The notes under the pieces: generated by a model | What the model saw: the letters and a program-made list of their open reading frames with translations, nothing else | Told to the model about the DNA's origin: nothing | Databases searched by the model: none | Assembly: GCA_046294625.1 (NCBI GenBank) | Contig: JBKBKN010000001.1 | Coordinates: 124,001 to 188,000, forward strand | DNA: 64,000 bases | Source: JBKBKN01 sp046294625 | Lineage (GTDB): Bacteria; Bacteroidota; Bacteroidia; M30B66 | Direction: 5' to 3' | Translations under genes and position numbers: made by a program | Part shown: positions 27,200 to 37,117 of the stretch, piece after piece | Layout of the letters: the number at the start of each line of letters is the position of its first letter | Position numbering within the stretch: the stretch's first letter is position 1

Positions 27200-30100
27200 A
27201 TGCAGAGAAACAGCACTACATCTGTTAGCATTGTTCTTTTATTTTGGTGTGTGTTTGCTGGAAAGCAATTACACACTCAGGATTACACGCCATTTACCCC
27301 CAATGTCGGACAGTGGGAAGAATCGTTTCATCACAAAATAAAGCTGCGTTGGGGGCAAGTATTTTTTCATCAAAGCAAATTGATTTTCGACACTTGGAAT
27401 CCCCAGCAATACGGGGATATTTTACATTGTTTGCATCACCAAAATGATTGCGATGCGTCGTTGAGCTATCTGCAGAAACATGCTTATGAACAAGAATGGC
27501 TCTATACTAATCCTCTGGCATATTGGCAAGGAGAGCAGGAATCGGAAGTTTATGTGAATTATTACCTTAGCAATGACCCATTAAGATGGAAATCGGGGGT
27601 TCGCAATGTTAGCCGAATAAAGGGAAATAATTTCTGGCCTAAAACAGATATTGTGTATTATGAGAAGGATGGCTTTCTCAAGTATGATATCATTCTGAAA
27701 CCAGGAGCTGATGTAAGCAAGGTGAAATACAAGCTCAAGCATGTTCAAAAGGTTAGAATCAAGGATGGAGCATTAGAGATTAAAACCAGCGTTGGAGAAG
27801 TGTTGGAAATGAAGCCTTATGTTTATCAGATTATTAACGATGAGCTAATTGAGGTTTCCTGTGCTTACACACTTAAAAATAATACTGTTGGCTTTAGCTT
27901 CCCTAACGGATTTGATCCGGCCTACACCCTAATTATTGATCCTCAATTAATATTCGCAACTTTTTCAGGAAGTGTAGGCGATAATTGGGGCACTACAGCC
28001 ACCTACGATGAATTTGGAAATGCTTATGGCGGTGGCATACTTTTTAACCAAAGCTATCCGACCACGATGGGCGCTTATCAGACTACGCTTGCAGGCAACT
28101 GCGATGTGGCTATTACGAAATATAACCAGACCGGCACTGCCATGCTTTTTAGCACCTTATTAGGCGGACTGAGAGCCGAAATTCCTTATTCAATGGTGGT
28201 AGACGTCAACAATAACCTAATTGTGATGGGCTCTACGGGTTCTCCCGATTTTCCCGTTACGCAAGGCTGTTACGACCCGTCTTTCAATGAAGGAGCCGCA
28301 TATGGTCTGTGGCAAACAATGGGTAATTCTTTTCTTGCCAATTATCCACAGGGATCAGACTTTTTTGTGACTAAGTTTAATGCACAAGGGACTCAACTTT
28401 TAGGAAGTACTTTTGTGGGTGGCTCAGGCAACGAAGGGTTTAATCGAGCATCGGGGCTTAATCATAACTATGGTGACATCTTTAGGGGCGAAGTATATGC
28501 CGATGCTAATAATGATATTTATGTGATCGGGACTACACAGTCCACCAATTTTCCAGTTATTAATGCTTTTCAGAATAATTATGGAGGGGGCGATCAGGAT
28601 GCAGTTGTCTTCAAGCTATCAGGAAACCTGTCCACTTTGATCTGGAGCAGTTATTTTGGTGGCAGCGGCAATGATGCAGGATATGGTTTGCAGGTAGCTG
28701 AAAATGGCTCCGTATATTTTTGCGGTGGTACTTCCAGCTCAAGCATCGCCGGAATGAATGGATTACACACTACAGGAAGGGGTGGAGTAGATGGTTTTGT
28801 GGCAAGATGCCCTACTAATGGCGGTATGCTTCAAAATGCAACTTTTATTGGTTCTTTTGACTATGATCAGGTGTACTTTATCCAAATTGATATGCAGGGA
28901 GATATTTTCCTAATGGGGCAAACGCATGGTAGTTATCCGATAGTGCCGCCTCCGGGTCAAAATATTTACAGTGTGCCTAACGGGAGCATTTTCTTTCATA
29001 AACTCAATCCAAGCCTTATGCAAACCGGATGGTGCACAAGATTTGGAACAAACAATGTAAACAATAAGCTTGTGCCAGGAGCTTTTTTAGTCGATAACTG
29101 CAATTTTATTTCTTTTAGCTTATGGGCTGGAAATTCAAATAGCGGAATAAGCACCGCTTCAGGTTTGCCGATTACCCCCAACGCTTTTCAATCCAATACC
29201 GATGGCAGCGACTTTTATCTCGGCATACTTAATCACGATGCTGTAAATTTTCACTATGGCACCTTCTTTGGGGGACCTCAATCAGGCGAACATGTTGATG
29301 GTGGTACCAGCCGATTTGACAAAAATGGAATCATTTATCAAGCAATTTGTGCAGGATGCGGCGCAAATAATGATATGCCCACTACTCCTGGTGCAGTATC
29401 GAATACCAACGGAAGCAATAATTGCAATATGGCCGTGATTAAGTTCGACCTTTCAGAGTATTCTACCCTTATTGGCCTTCCTGCTCAGGATTTCTTTTGC
29501 ACGGGTAATTCTGTGCAGTTCACCAATCTCAGTACAGGAAACAATTCGTTTACCTGGTTTTTTGGTGATGGAAATTCGAGCACGCTTCAAAACCCTTTTC
29601 ACACCTATAGTCAACCCGGAACTTATGAAGTTTTACTGGTATCGGATGGCAACAGCATCTGCACCTTTAACGATACAGCTCGAGTATTTATCACCGTACA
29701 ATTGCCTCCCAACTTGATATTTGACCAGTTTCCACCTATTTGCAAAGGAGACAGTATTCAACTCATTATCTCCGGAGCCGATCAATATATTTGGGAAACT
29801 GCGCCCGGCATACCGTTAAACCAATTAAACAATCCCGCACCCTGGGTAAGTCCAGAGCAAACCACAGTTTATACCGTAACTGCCAGCAACAATTGCGGCT
29901 CGATCACCGGTCAAATCCATATTGAAGTAATCTCATTTGATATTAACATTATCAGTCCGGGGGATGTATTGTGCCTCGGAGACAGTCTTATGCTTCAAAC
30001 ATCTGGAGCTTCATCCTACATCTGGGAGCCGGATTCGGTGATTGTATCAAACAATGGAACACATGTCACCATCAATCCTGTTGAAGATGTGATGATTTAT

Positions 30101-31117
30101 TTAACCGGGATCAATCCACAGGGTTGCAGGGCCAAAGACAGCCTGGAAGTGTTTATCCTTACCGCTCCGATTGTGCAAGCTCCCCCCGATACCATCATTT
30201 GTTTTGGGTCCACCATTAGCTTACAAGGAGGCAGCCCTCTGCAGCAGGTTACCTGGACCAATTTAAGCACCGGTCAGCAATTTCTTTCACCAAGCATCGC
30301 TATCCAACCCGATACGGTCACAGTTTATGAGTTGATGGTGAGCAATCAATGTGGCGTATCGAGAGATTCTGTGGTGGTGGATGTGAGCCGCATTTATCCT
30401 ATAGTAGGCCCTGATATCACGGTTTGCCATAGCACTCCTGTGGCCGTTTTTGCCGAAGGTGGAACCCAGTATAATTGGCTGCCTGCTTCACACTTTCAAA
30501 ATCCCCAACAACCCAATACAGTGCTTATGCCTCAATTTGACACTAAATATACTGTAGTGATTGGCAACACGTTAGGATGTATGGAAGAAGCAGAATTGCC
30601 CATCAGACTTTATCCAAGGTCGCACCTAAGTGCCGGACCTGACAAGTTAATTCCCTACGGTGGGATCACTACACTTGATGGAAGTGCCTCGCCGGGAATC
30701 TTAAATTGGACACCACCATTGGATTTGAGTTGTACAGCATGCACTAATCCACAAGTTCAGCTCTTCGAAACCCGCGAATACACACTCACGTTGATTGATA
30801 CTTTTGGTTGTCAATACAGCGCCATGGCCAAGATCGTAGTGGAAGGCTCTATTTACATTCCCAATGCATTCACGCCCAATGGAGATGGCATCAATGATGA
30901 ATTCAGAGCCTTAGGAGTAGACGTGGAACAGTTTCGAATGGAAGTATTTACGCGCAATGGGGAGTTGATTTTCCAATCTACTGACTTGATGAAAGGCTGG
31001 AATGGGCAAGTAAACGGTCGTGATGCGCAAATGGATGTGTATGTGTATGTGGTCTACTACACACTCAATTCAGGTGAGACGCGTCGTGTAACAGGAAGGG
31101 TTACTTTAGTGCAGTAA
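27200..31117 (+). CDS. Giant secreted protein with PKD domain and T9SS type B (gliding-motility-associated) tail
   Basis: 1305 residues. Signal peptide, an N-terminal DUF7948-like beta region (FTPNVGQWEESFHHK...), then a propeller of SBBP-like repeats (about 245-750; phrases such as STLLGG, STFVGGSGNEG and SSYFGGSGNDAGYG recur). A PKD domain follows (about 775-835; FTWFFGDGNSSTLQNPFHTYSQPG), then several Ig-like beta domains with paired cysteines, and the C-terminal gliding-motility-associated domain (about 1215-1305; YIPNAFTPNGDGINDEF). Such proteins are T9SS cargo in adhesion or motility; the exact role is unknown. The downstream GNAT gene starts 9 bp after the stop. Confidence 0.9.
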   Translation: MQRNSTTSVSIVLLFWCVFAGKQLHTQDYTPFTPNVGQWEESFHHKIKLRWGQVFFHQSKLIFDTWNPQQYGDILHCLHHQNDCDASLSYLQKHAYEQEWLYTNPLAYWQGEQESEVYVNYYLSNDPLRWKSGVRNVSRIKGNNFWPKTDIVYYEKDGFLKYDIILKPGADVSKVKYKLKHVQKVRIKDGALEIKTSVGEVLEMKPYVYQIINDELIEVSCAYTLKNNTVGFSFPNGFDPAYTLIIDPQLIFATFSGSVGDNWGTTATYDEFGNAYGGGILFNQSYPTTMGAYQTTLAGNCDVAITKYNQTGTAMLFSTLLGGLRAEIPYSMVVDVNNNLIVMGSTGSPDFPVTQGCYDPSFNEGAAYGLWQTMGNSFLANYPQGSDFFVTKFNAQGTQLLGSTFVGGSGNEGFNRASGLNHNYGDIFRGEVYADANNDIYVIGTTQSTNFPVINAFQNNYGGGDQDAVVFKLSGNLSTLIWSSYFGGSGNDAGYGLQVAENGSVYFCGGTSSSSIAGMNGLHTTGRGGVDGFVARCPTNGGMLQNATFIGSFDYDQVYFIQIDMQGDIFLMGQTHGSYPIVPPPGQNIYSVPNGSIFFHKLNPSLMQTGWCTRFGTNNVNNKLVPGAFLVDNCNFISFSLWAGNSNSGISTASGLPITPNAFQSNTDGSDFYLGILNHDAVNFHYGTFFGGPQSGEHVDGGTSRFDKNGIIYQAICAGCGANNDMPTTPGAVSNTNGSNNCNMAVIKFDLSEYSTLIGLPAQDFFCTGNSVQFTNLSTGNNSFTWFFGDGNSSTLQNPFHTYSQPGTYEVLLVSDGNSICTFNDTARVFITVQLPPNLIFDQFPPICKGDSIQLIISGADQYIWETAPGIPLNQLNNPAPWVSPEQTTVYTVTASNNCGSITGQIHIEVISFDINIISPGDVLCLGDSLMLQTSGASSYIWEPDSVIVSNNGTHVTINPVEDVMIYLTGINPQGCRAKDSLEVFILTAPIVQAPPDTIICFGSTISLQGGSPLQQVTWTNLSTGQQFLSPSIAIQPDTVTVYELMVSNQCGVSRDSVVVDVSRIYPIVGPDITVCHSTPVAVFAEGGTQYNWLPASHFQNPQQPNTVLMPQFDTKYTVVIGNTLGCMEEAELPIRLYPRSHLSAGPDKLIPYGGITTLDGSASPGILNWTPPLDLSCTACTNPQVQLFETREYTLTLIDTFGCQYSAMAKIVVEGSIYIPNAFTPNGDGINDEFRALGVDVEQFRMEVFTRNGELIFQSTDLMKGWNGQVNGRDAQMDVYVYVVYYTLNSGETRRVTGRVTLVQ

Positions 31118-31126
31118 TCAAGCGAC

Positions 31127-31627
31127 ATGCATTCTACAGATAAAAAATTATTTCTTCGCACCCCACTCCCCGATGATCTTGAGCTCATGCTCGAAATTGA
31201 GAACAATCCGGCAAACAAGGAATTTAGCAAACAGGAACATCGGGATTACGGTCATGAAGAAATGCTGGCTTTTATTCTATCCAATCATGATTTAAAAATG
31301 CACGGGCAAATCAGATACACTGCAGTGGCAGATCAAAATCCGATTGGTTTTTTCGATTTATACGATGCTGATTTCATTGGACTTAAGGCCGGAATTGGTT
31401 TGATTGTACACCCCAATTATCAGCATATGGGCCTTGGCACTTTGGCCCTTTCGGAGCTTGAAAATATTGCTCATTTGGAACATGGGCTGCGAAAATTATA
31501 TGCCGTGGTGGATAAAGACAATGTTACAGCAATTCGTTTTTTCAGAAAAATGGCTTATCGATCGGCAATTCCCGAAGGCGATGTTCAGATTTTCCCCAAA
31601 AGTGTTTATTTGGAAAAAAATCTTTGA
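31127..31627 (+). CDS. GNAT family N-acetyltransferase
   Basis: A 166-residue cytoplasmic acetyltransferase. LRTPLPDDLELMLEIENN starts the fold, and the acetyl-CoA-binding motif A is GLIVHPNYQHMGLGTLALSE (about 98-117), a slightly altered Q/RxxGxG/A loop. The NVTAIRFFRKMAY block follows. It resembles RimJ/SpeG-type enzymes acting on protein N-termini or polyamines; the substrate cannot be read from sequence. It is probably translated from the same transcript as the preceding large surface protein (9-bp gap). Confidence 0.88.
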   Translation: MHSTDKKLFLRTPLPDDLELMLEIENNPANKEFSKQEHRDYGHEEMLAFILSNHDLKMHGQIRYTAVADQNPIGFFDLYDADFIGLKAGIGLIVHPNYQHMGLGTLALSELENIAHLEHGLRKLYAVVDKDNVTAIRFFRKMAYRSAIPEGDVQIFPKSVYLEKNL

Positions 31628-31773
31628 ACTAGTTTAATGCTCTAGACTTACCGTTTCAATTGCAAAGTATGAAGTTGCACTAGGAACATCAAAATCTACC
31701 ACAAAAGTGGGTTTAACATTCGGGCGTATGAATATTTCCTGAATGGAAACAGCGTTAAGTCATACGGAATGAA

Positions 31774-31781
31774 TATTTTTG
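31774..31781 (+). promoter_or_regulatory. Candidate -7 box (TATTTTTG) of asnS
   Basis: Exact match; it overlaps an in-frame TTG at 31779 and so excludes that codon as the start. Confidence 0.5.
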
Positions 31782-31802
31782 CCCGCTAAAAAATCTGAAA
31801 CC

Positions 31803-33200
31803 ATGAGTGCACTCAACAGAAAAACCATTGCCGAATGGCTGAAAACAAATCCTGAAGGACAGGAAGTGAAAGTGATGGGCTGGGTAAGAACCAGACGAGG
31901 GAATAAAAATGTAGCCTTCATTGCACTGAACGATGGATCGGTGATTCACAATATTCAGATTGTGGTCGATTTGCAGCAATTTCCTGATGAGCAAATTAAG
32001 AAAGTGCAAACAGGTAGCTCTATATCGGTGATTGGTAAGCTGGTGGCTTCGCAAGGGCAGGGGCAGACGGTTGAGGTGCTTGCAGAACAAATTGAAGTGC
32101 ATGGTGAAGCAGATCCGGAAAAGTATCCTTTGCAGAAGAAAGGTCATACGCTTGAGTTTCTGAGAGAGATTGCACATCTAAGACCGCGCACCAATACTTT
32201 TGGGGCTGTATTGCGGATTCGTCATGCCATGGCCTATGCGATACACAAATACTTTAATGACAATGGTTTCTATTATATTCATGCGCCTATCATCACCGGG
32301 TCTGACGCAGAAGGAGCGGGCGAGATGTTTCGGGTCACTACGCTTGATGTAGAGAACCCACCCAAGACCGAGGAAGGAAAAGTGGATTACACCGAAGATT
32401 TTTTTGGTAAAGAAGCCAACCTCACTGTTTCCGGGCAATTAGAAGCTGAGCTGGCTGCATTGGCCTTGTCAAAAGTCTATACTTTTGGACCTACTTTCAG
32501 AGCAGAAAACTCAAACACCACCAGGCATTTGGCTGAGTTTTGGATGATTGAGCCGGAGATGGCCTTCTACGATCTCAACGACAATATGGATTTGGCAGAA
32601 GATTTTCTGAAATATCTGATCCGTTATGCTTTAGAGCATTGCATGGACGATCTGGATTTCCTAAACAAAATGTATGATAATGCCCTGATTGGCCGTTTAA
32701 AGAGTGTGGTTGCAGGTCCTTTTCAGCGGATTACCTACACGGAGGCCATCGAAATTTTGAAAAACTCTGGCAAGAAATTTGAGTTTCAGGTGGAGTGGGG
32801 CACAGACCTTCAATCGGAGCATGAGCGCTATTTGGTAGAGCAGCATTTTAACGGACCGGTGATTTTAACCAATTATCCAAAACATATTAAAGCCTTCTAT
32901 ATGAAGCAAAATGAAGATGGCAAAACCGTTCGTGCCATGGATGTTTTGTTTCCGGGAATTGGAGAGATTATCGGGGGCTCACAACGTGAAGAGGTGTATG
33001 AGAAACTGAGTGAACGTATTGATGAGATGGGAATTCACCGCGAGAGTCTTTGGTGGTATCTCGAAACCCGCCAATTCGGAACCGTTCCGCATGCCGGTTT
33101 TGGTTTAGGCTTTGAGCGTTTGGTGCTTTTTGTAACCGGTATGGGTAATATAAGAGATGTAATCCCCTTTCCACGCACGCCTAAAAATTTAGAATTTTAA
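31803..33200 (+). CDS. asnS: Asparaginyl-tRNA synthetase
   Basis: Charges tRNA-Asn. 465 residues: N-terminal OB-fold anticodon-binding domain ([25 protein letters not shown]), then the class IIb core with motif 2 ([25 protein letters not shown]) and motif 3 ([17 protein letters not shown]). The Asn-specific form is indicated by the long insertion after [11 protein letters not shown] and the overall length. The ATG at 31803 is downstream of the -7 box. Convergent with the next gene, 4 bp apart. Confidence 0.96.
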   Translation: MSALNRKTIAEWLKTNPEGQEVKVMGWVRTRRGNKNVAFIALNDGSVIHNIQIVVDLQQFPDEQIKKVQTGSSISVIGKLVASQGQGQTVEVLAEQIEVHGEADPEKYPLQKKGHTLEFLREIAHLRPRTNTFGAVLRIRHAMAYAIHKYFNDNGFYYIHAPIITGSDAEGAGEMFRVTTLDVENPPKTEEGKVDYTEDFFGKEANLTVSGQLEAELAALALSKVYTFGPTFRAENSNTTRHLAEFWMIEPEMAFYDLNDNMDLAEDFLKYLIRYALEHCMDDLDFLNKMYDNALIGRLKSVVAGPFQRITYTEAIEILKNSGKKFEFQVEWGTDLQSEHERYLVEQHFNGPVILTNYPKHIKAFYMKQNEDGKTVRAMDVLFPGIGEIIGGSQREEVYEKLSERIDEMGIHRESLWWYLETRQFGTVPHAGFGLGFERLVLFVTGMGNIRDVIPFPRTPKNLEF

Positions 33201-33204
33201 TCGT

Positions 33205-33831
33205 TTAGTTGCTTAACTTAAATTCAACATCCTGGCCCATAAAACGTGTTTTCACGTAAGTGCAGATGCCATGAGCATAATGATATTCGCTGCGAATGCC
33301 ATCCGGCAGAGTGAGTTCATACACATTGTTTGACTTGCATTTCAGGGGGCAGAAAACGCCAAATTTTTCTGAAAATATTTGGCTTAGACCTGAAGGCTCT
33401 CTGTAGTACAATTGTGCCACGCTAAATTTCACCTCGTCGTGTAACTTTAAGCTTTGCTCATCTTTTTCGATATGATAGGTTTTTTGGTGAAGCCTAACAG
33501 ATGTTTTGTCTTTCAGCTCGCCATTGACCGTGCGTGTAACATCAGCATTGGTAAGTCTGGACTCGGTATAGCGTGAAAGTGTAAAGTATTGAATTTTCTT
33601 GAATGGAACTTTTACATCACCTTCTATTCTGAGCGAATAATCGTTCAACCCATGGAATATGCGCTCCACTTTAAGCTTGCCTGAACCGATAAAACCAACT
33701 TTTACATCATATAAAAGTGTAGCATTTGCTGTAACTGCAAAACAATAAACGAAAATGATTAAAAAGGTGTGTTTAAAATATCTAAAACTGCTTGCAGAAG
33801 ATAACTTGTAAGATTTAATTGGTGTTCTCAT
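33205..33831 (-). CDS. Exported protein, DUF6134-like
   Basis: 208 residues from the ATG at 33831. A hydrophobic N-terminal segment (TFLIIFVYCFAVTANA) looks like a signal peptide or anchor. The mature part begins LLYDVKVGFIGSGKLKVER and is predicted mostly beta. The pattern resembles the DUF6134 family of periplasmic proteins by memory only. It lies downstream of holB on the same strand, 81 bp away. Function unknown. Confidence 0.65.
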   Translation of the reverse strand: MRTPIKSYKLSSASSFRYFKHTFLIIFVYCFAVTANATLLYDVKVGFIGSGKLKVERIFHGLNDYSLRIEGDVKVPFKKIQYFTLSRYTESRLTNADVTRTVNGELKDKTSVRLHQKTYHIEKDEQSLKLHDEVKFSVAQLYYREPSGLSQIFSEKFGVFCPLKCKSNNVYELTLPDGIRSEYHYAHGICTYVKTRFMGQDVEFKLSN

Positions 33832-33912
33832 GGTGTTACTATTTATTATATGACACCACTGAATTGAATTCCCCCCATACTGATGCACACATTTTTTGGT
33901 TTCGGTCTTTTT

Positions 33913-35055
33913 TTAACGGCTTACCTGCCGATCTCTCTTCAGGATTTTTCCCAAATTTAAGGATAAATCCAGAAAAATCATCTTCGCATTGCCATTTCTT
34001 TCAATATGATAGATTGCATCGTTAAACAATTGATTGGCATCTTCAGCAGTAGTGGTCTGGATAAAATCGCTGAATTTTTGAGCAAAATCGTATTCTTCGC
34101 TACTCAAAACTTCCACACCCGGACCAAATCGAAGCGCAGTAACCTGACGAATCATGAATAAGGCATAATTCAAAAAATCCTTTTGACTTTCTCTGCCCAT
34201 TCGCGAAAACTCATCCATTTCCTTAAGCAAATTAGTGATGTTAAACGTGATTATATCGCGCAACCACTGTCTGAAATAATCAAACGATTGCGTAAAATCT
34301 TCGCCATGTGTTGCCATTTGCTTCGCCTTGTTGTAATTGCCTTCTGCAACTGTGGCTATTTTGTCGGCTTGTTGTTTGGCAATCTGTAATCTATTTTGAA
34401 GCATCTCACTTATTTCAGGAGTTTTGTAGGGTGGAATCTTGATAAGTTGTGCTCTTGAAAGAATTGTTTTCAATATAGCATCATAATCTTCGGCCACCAT
34501 AATGATGAGTGTTTTCTCAAAGGGCTCTTCAAAAGTTTTTAGGAGTCGGTTAGCGGCTTCAGTATTCATTCGCTCAGGCATCCACATGATGAGGAACTTA
34601 TATTCGCTGTCGAATGACTTATAGTTCAGCTTGCGAATGATGTTCGATGCTTCATATACCGTGATTAAGGGCATTTTATTGTCAATCTCGATCTCGTCTT
34701 TCCATTCCGAAAGACTGATGAAGAAATCTTTCATCAAATACGCTCTGAATTGCACCATGAACTCATCGCTGTTCATGTCTTTTGTGCCTTCGCTTTTGCG
34801 ATTTACTGGGAAAGAAAAATGAAGGTCGGCATGGGCATATTTTTGAAATTTCAAACAAGATGGGCATTTCCCACAGCTGTCTTCTGCACCCTTATTTTCA
34901 CAAGCAATGTATTGACAATAGGCTACTGCAAGACCGAATGCGCCGTTGCCTTCAGGTCCGCAAAAAAGTTGGGTTGAGCTGATTCTTTGATCTGTTACAG
35001 TTCTAATCAAACGCTTCTTGATTGCCTCATGTCCAGGAATGTCTTTGAATTGCAT
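33913..35055 (-). CDS. holB: DNA polymerase III delta-prime subunit-like clamp-loader protein
   Basis: A 380-residue AAA-like clamp-loader subunit that helps load the sliding clamp. The P-loop position reads GPEGNGAFGLA, degenerate (no GKT), as in non-hydrolysing delta-prime subunits. A zinc knuckle (CENKG...CGKCPSC, about residues 53-67) follows, then a sensor-type NRLLKTFEEP motif (about 170) and SRAQLIKIPP. TAAGTTTG (35060-35067) ends 4 nt before the ATG, predicting a leaderless mRNA. Confidence 0.9.
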   Translation of the reverse strand: MQFKDIPGHEAIKKRLIRTVTDQRISSTQLFCGPEGNGAFGLAVAYCQYIACENKGAEDSCGKCPSCLKFQKYAHADLHFSFPVNRKSEGTKDMNSDEFMVQFRAYLMKDFFISLSEWKDEIEIDNKMPLITVYEASNIIRKLNYKSFDSEYKFLIMWMPERMNTEAANRLLKTFEEPFEKTLIIMVAEDYDAILKTILSRAQLIKIPPYKTPEISEMLQNRLQIAKQQADKIATVAEGNYNKAKQMATHGEDFTQSFDYFRQWLRDIITFNITNLLKEMDEFSRMGRESQKDFLNYALFMIRQVTALRFGPGVEVLSSEEYDFAQKFSDFIQTTTAEDANQLFNDAIYHIERNGNAKMIFLDLSLNLGKILKRDRQVSR

Positions 35056-35059
35056 AATG

Positions 35060-35067
35060 CAAACTTA
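35060..35067 (-). promoter_or_regulatory. Candidate -7 box (TAAGTTTG) of holB
   Basis: Exact TAnnTTTG match 4 nt upstream of the start codon. Confidence 0.45.
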
Positions 35068-35144
35068 AACTAATTGATGTGCTTTTACAGAGACAAGGAG
35101 CTATTAAAAAACAAAAAAGCCTAACTAAGCTGGAGTAAAGACAA

Positions 35145-35152
35145 TATCTTTG
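35145..35152 (+). promoter_or_regulatory. Candidate -7 box (TATCTTTG) of the M48 lipoprotein gene
   Basis: Exact TAnnTTTG match 21 nt before the ATG at 35174; it overlaps and excludes a TTG at 35150. Confidence 0.45.
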
Positions 35153-35173
35153 CCCATTAAGTTATTCCTTGCC

Positions 35174-35992
35174 ATGAATCAAGCTCGTAAAATCATCTTA
35201 GCTGTAGCCTTATTTCTCATCGTCGAGCTCCTTTCCGGATGCTATCGTGTTCCTGTTTCGGGGCGCAATCAGTTTAAGTTGTTGCCGGAGGCTACACTCA
35301 CCAATTTTGCAGCAGGGGCTTATCGTGATATGATGCGACAGGGACCTGTAATTCCGCAGGGGACCAATAATCAATTGGTAAATTCGGTTTACCGTGTTGG
35401 TCAACGCATGTTCCCTGCTGTAAACGATTATCTGCGCCGCACAGGACACACCAAACGTTTGAGAAATATCCGTTGGGAACTCAATGTGATTGATCGCAAT
35501 GTGGTGAATGCATGGTGTATGCCGGGTGGAAAAATTGCTTTTTATACGGGCATTCTTCCCATTTGTCGCGATGAAGCAGGTATAGCCGCGGTAATGGGAC
35601 ACGAAATGGCGCATGCCATAGCGCACCATGGTAATGAGCGCATGAGTCAGCAATTGGCTATCGTTACGGGAGTTGGTTCGCTTGCACTAGCGATGCGCGA
35701 CAGGCCGAATGAAACAAGAAATTTGATGTTAGCAGCCGCCGGACTCGGTGCAGAGGTAGGTATTTCTTTGCCTTTTTCCAGAAAGCATGAGACCGAGGCT
35801 GACCAAATGGGTTTAATCTTCATGGCACTTGCAGGTTACGACCCTAATCAAGCGATAGATTTCTGGCAACGTATGGCACAGCAAGGGGGAGGCCGGATGC
35901 CTGAATTTTTGAGTACGCATCCAGCGCCATCTACCCGCGTTCAAAATCTTCGCTCTTTTATGCCCAAGGCCATGCGCTATTACAAGCCATAG
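35174..35992 (+). CDS. M48 family metallopeptidase lipoprotein
   Basis: 272 residues. Lipoprotein signal with lipobox LLSGC (Cys about 22), so it is membrane-anchored on the periplasmic side. Zinc-protease motif HEMAH (VMGHEMAHAIAHHGNE, about 145) and the third ligand Glu in KHETEADQMGLIFM (about 205). The fold is that of BepA/LoiP/Oma1-like proteases that act in outer-membrane protein quality control. It lacks the TPR tail of BepA, so it is closer to LoiP or YcaL. Convergent with the polyprenyl synthetase, 8 bp apart. Confidence 0.92.
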   Translation: MNQARKIILAVALFLIVELLSGCYRVPVSGRNQFKLLPEATLTNFAAGAYRDMMRQGPVIPQGTNNQLVNSVYRVGQRMFPAVNDYLRRTGHTKRLRNIRWELNVIDRNVVNAWCMPGGKIAFYTGILPICRDEAGIAAVMGHEMAHAIAHHGNERMSQQLAIVTGVGSLALAMRDRPNETRNLMLAAAGLGAEVGISLPFSRKHETEADQMGLIFMALAGYDPNQAIDFWQRMAQQGGGRMPEFLSTHPAPSTRVQNLRSFMPKAMRYYKP

Positions 35993-36000
35993 TTTATTAC

Positions 36001-36975
36001 TTAATAACTCCTTTTCATCAGACTTTCGGCAAAATTGCGAATGATCTGTTTTGCCCGGTTGTCATCACGTCCGATTTTTTCAAGTTGTTCAATCGCTTGA
36101 TTAAAATATTGTTGCATAATTAGTTCAGCTTCCTCTTTCACCCCATAGCGTGCATAAAGATTCATCACTTCGCGCACTTTTTGTTCATTGTAATGCATTG
36201 GCTGCATCAGTTCTGTGAGCTTTGCATGATCTTCAGGAGAGGCTTTTTCTATGGTGCGAATGAGAAGATAGGTCTTTTTGTTGGCCTTGATATCGCCCCC
36301 GGTCTGTTTGCCGACGAGTGCAGGATCACCATAGCAATCGAGCACATCATCCATTAGTTGAAACGCCACTCCAATATTACGTCCAAAGTGCTTTATCCAA
36401 TTGGATTGCTCGATCGTGGCATCACCCATCAATGCACCTATCTGAAGCGCTCCACCGAGTAAAGCCGCTGTTTTCAATTCTATCATATGGAGATAGGCAT
36501 TCACACTCACATCATTTGCATTTTCGAAGTTCATATCCCATTGCTGACCTTCGCAGACTTCAATGGCAGCTTCGAAAAAGACTTTCATGATTTGATGCAC
36601 TTTTTCGCCCGAATTGGCAATCATCAGCTGACAAGATTCCACAAACATGACATCACCAGAAAGGATGGCGATGTTTTCATTCCACTTTTTAAAAACCGTT
36701 GGTTTGTTTCTTCTCAGAGGGGCTTGGTCCATGATATCGTCGTGGAGTAAGGTGAAATTGTGAAACACTTCTATCGCCAATGCTTGCTGCAATGCATCTT
36801 CTTTGTTGCCGTTAAACATTTCGCAGGCGAGCAGCAACAAAATCGGGCGCATGCGTTTTCCGCCTAAGTCAAGCGTGTAGCGAATCGGTTCATACAATTC
36901 TTTGGGCTCTTTTTCATAGGCTAGCTCAGCTATGGCTTTCTCGATATATTGCTTGTAGGGTAAAATTTCCTGCAT
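36001..36975 (-). CDS. Polyprenyl diphosphate synthase (short to medium chain)
   Basis: Condenses isopentenyl diphosphate with allylic diphosphates. 324 residues with both aspartate-rich motifs: LLHDDIMDQAPLRRNKPT (DDxxD, about 84) and LMDDVLDCYGD (second DDxxD, about 210). GGKRMRPILLLL is the isopentenyl-diphosphate site. The residues before the first DDxxD include an aromatic (HNFTLLHDD), consistent with a farnesyl or geranylgeranyl product, but chain length is not certain. The ATG at 36975 is chosen over a TTG nine codons upstream. Confidence 0.92.
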   Translation of the reverse strand: MQEILPYKQYIEKAIAELAYEKEPKELYEPIRYTLDLGGKRMRPILLLLACEMFNGNKEDALQQALAIEVFHNFTLLHDDIMDQAPLRRNKPTVFKKWNENIAILSGDVMFVESCQLMIANSGEKVHQIMKVFFEAAIEVCEGQQWDMNFENANDVSVNAYLHMIELKTAALLGGALQIGALMGDATIEQSNWIKHFGRNIGVAFQLMDDVLDCYGDPALVGKQTGGDIKANKKTYLLIRTIEKASPEDHAKLTELMQPMHYNEQKVREVMNLYARYGVKEEAELIMQQYFNQAIEQLEKIGRDDNRAKQIIRNFAESLMKRSY

Positions 36976-37117
36976 GGTTTTACAGTATCTAGAGATGCAC
37001 AAATTAAAGTCAATTATGGTGTAATTGTTTATTGCAACATCAACAATTGTAAAAATACCAAAGGCTGTTGTGTCGTTACTTGCTTATAAAAGGCTAAGCG
37101 TTGATACCGGCTATTTA

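Noticed and set aside
31628..31773. Possible terminator between the GNAT gene and asnS
   Set aside because: Only a 4-bp CCAC/GTGG stem without a T-run.
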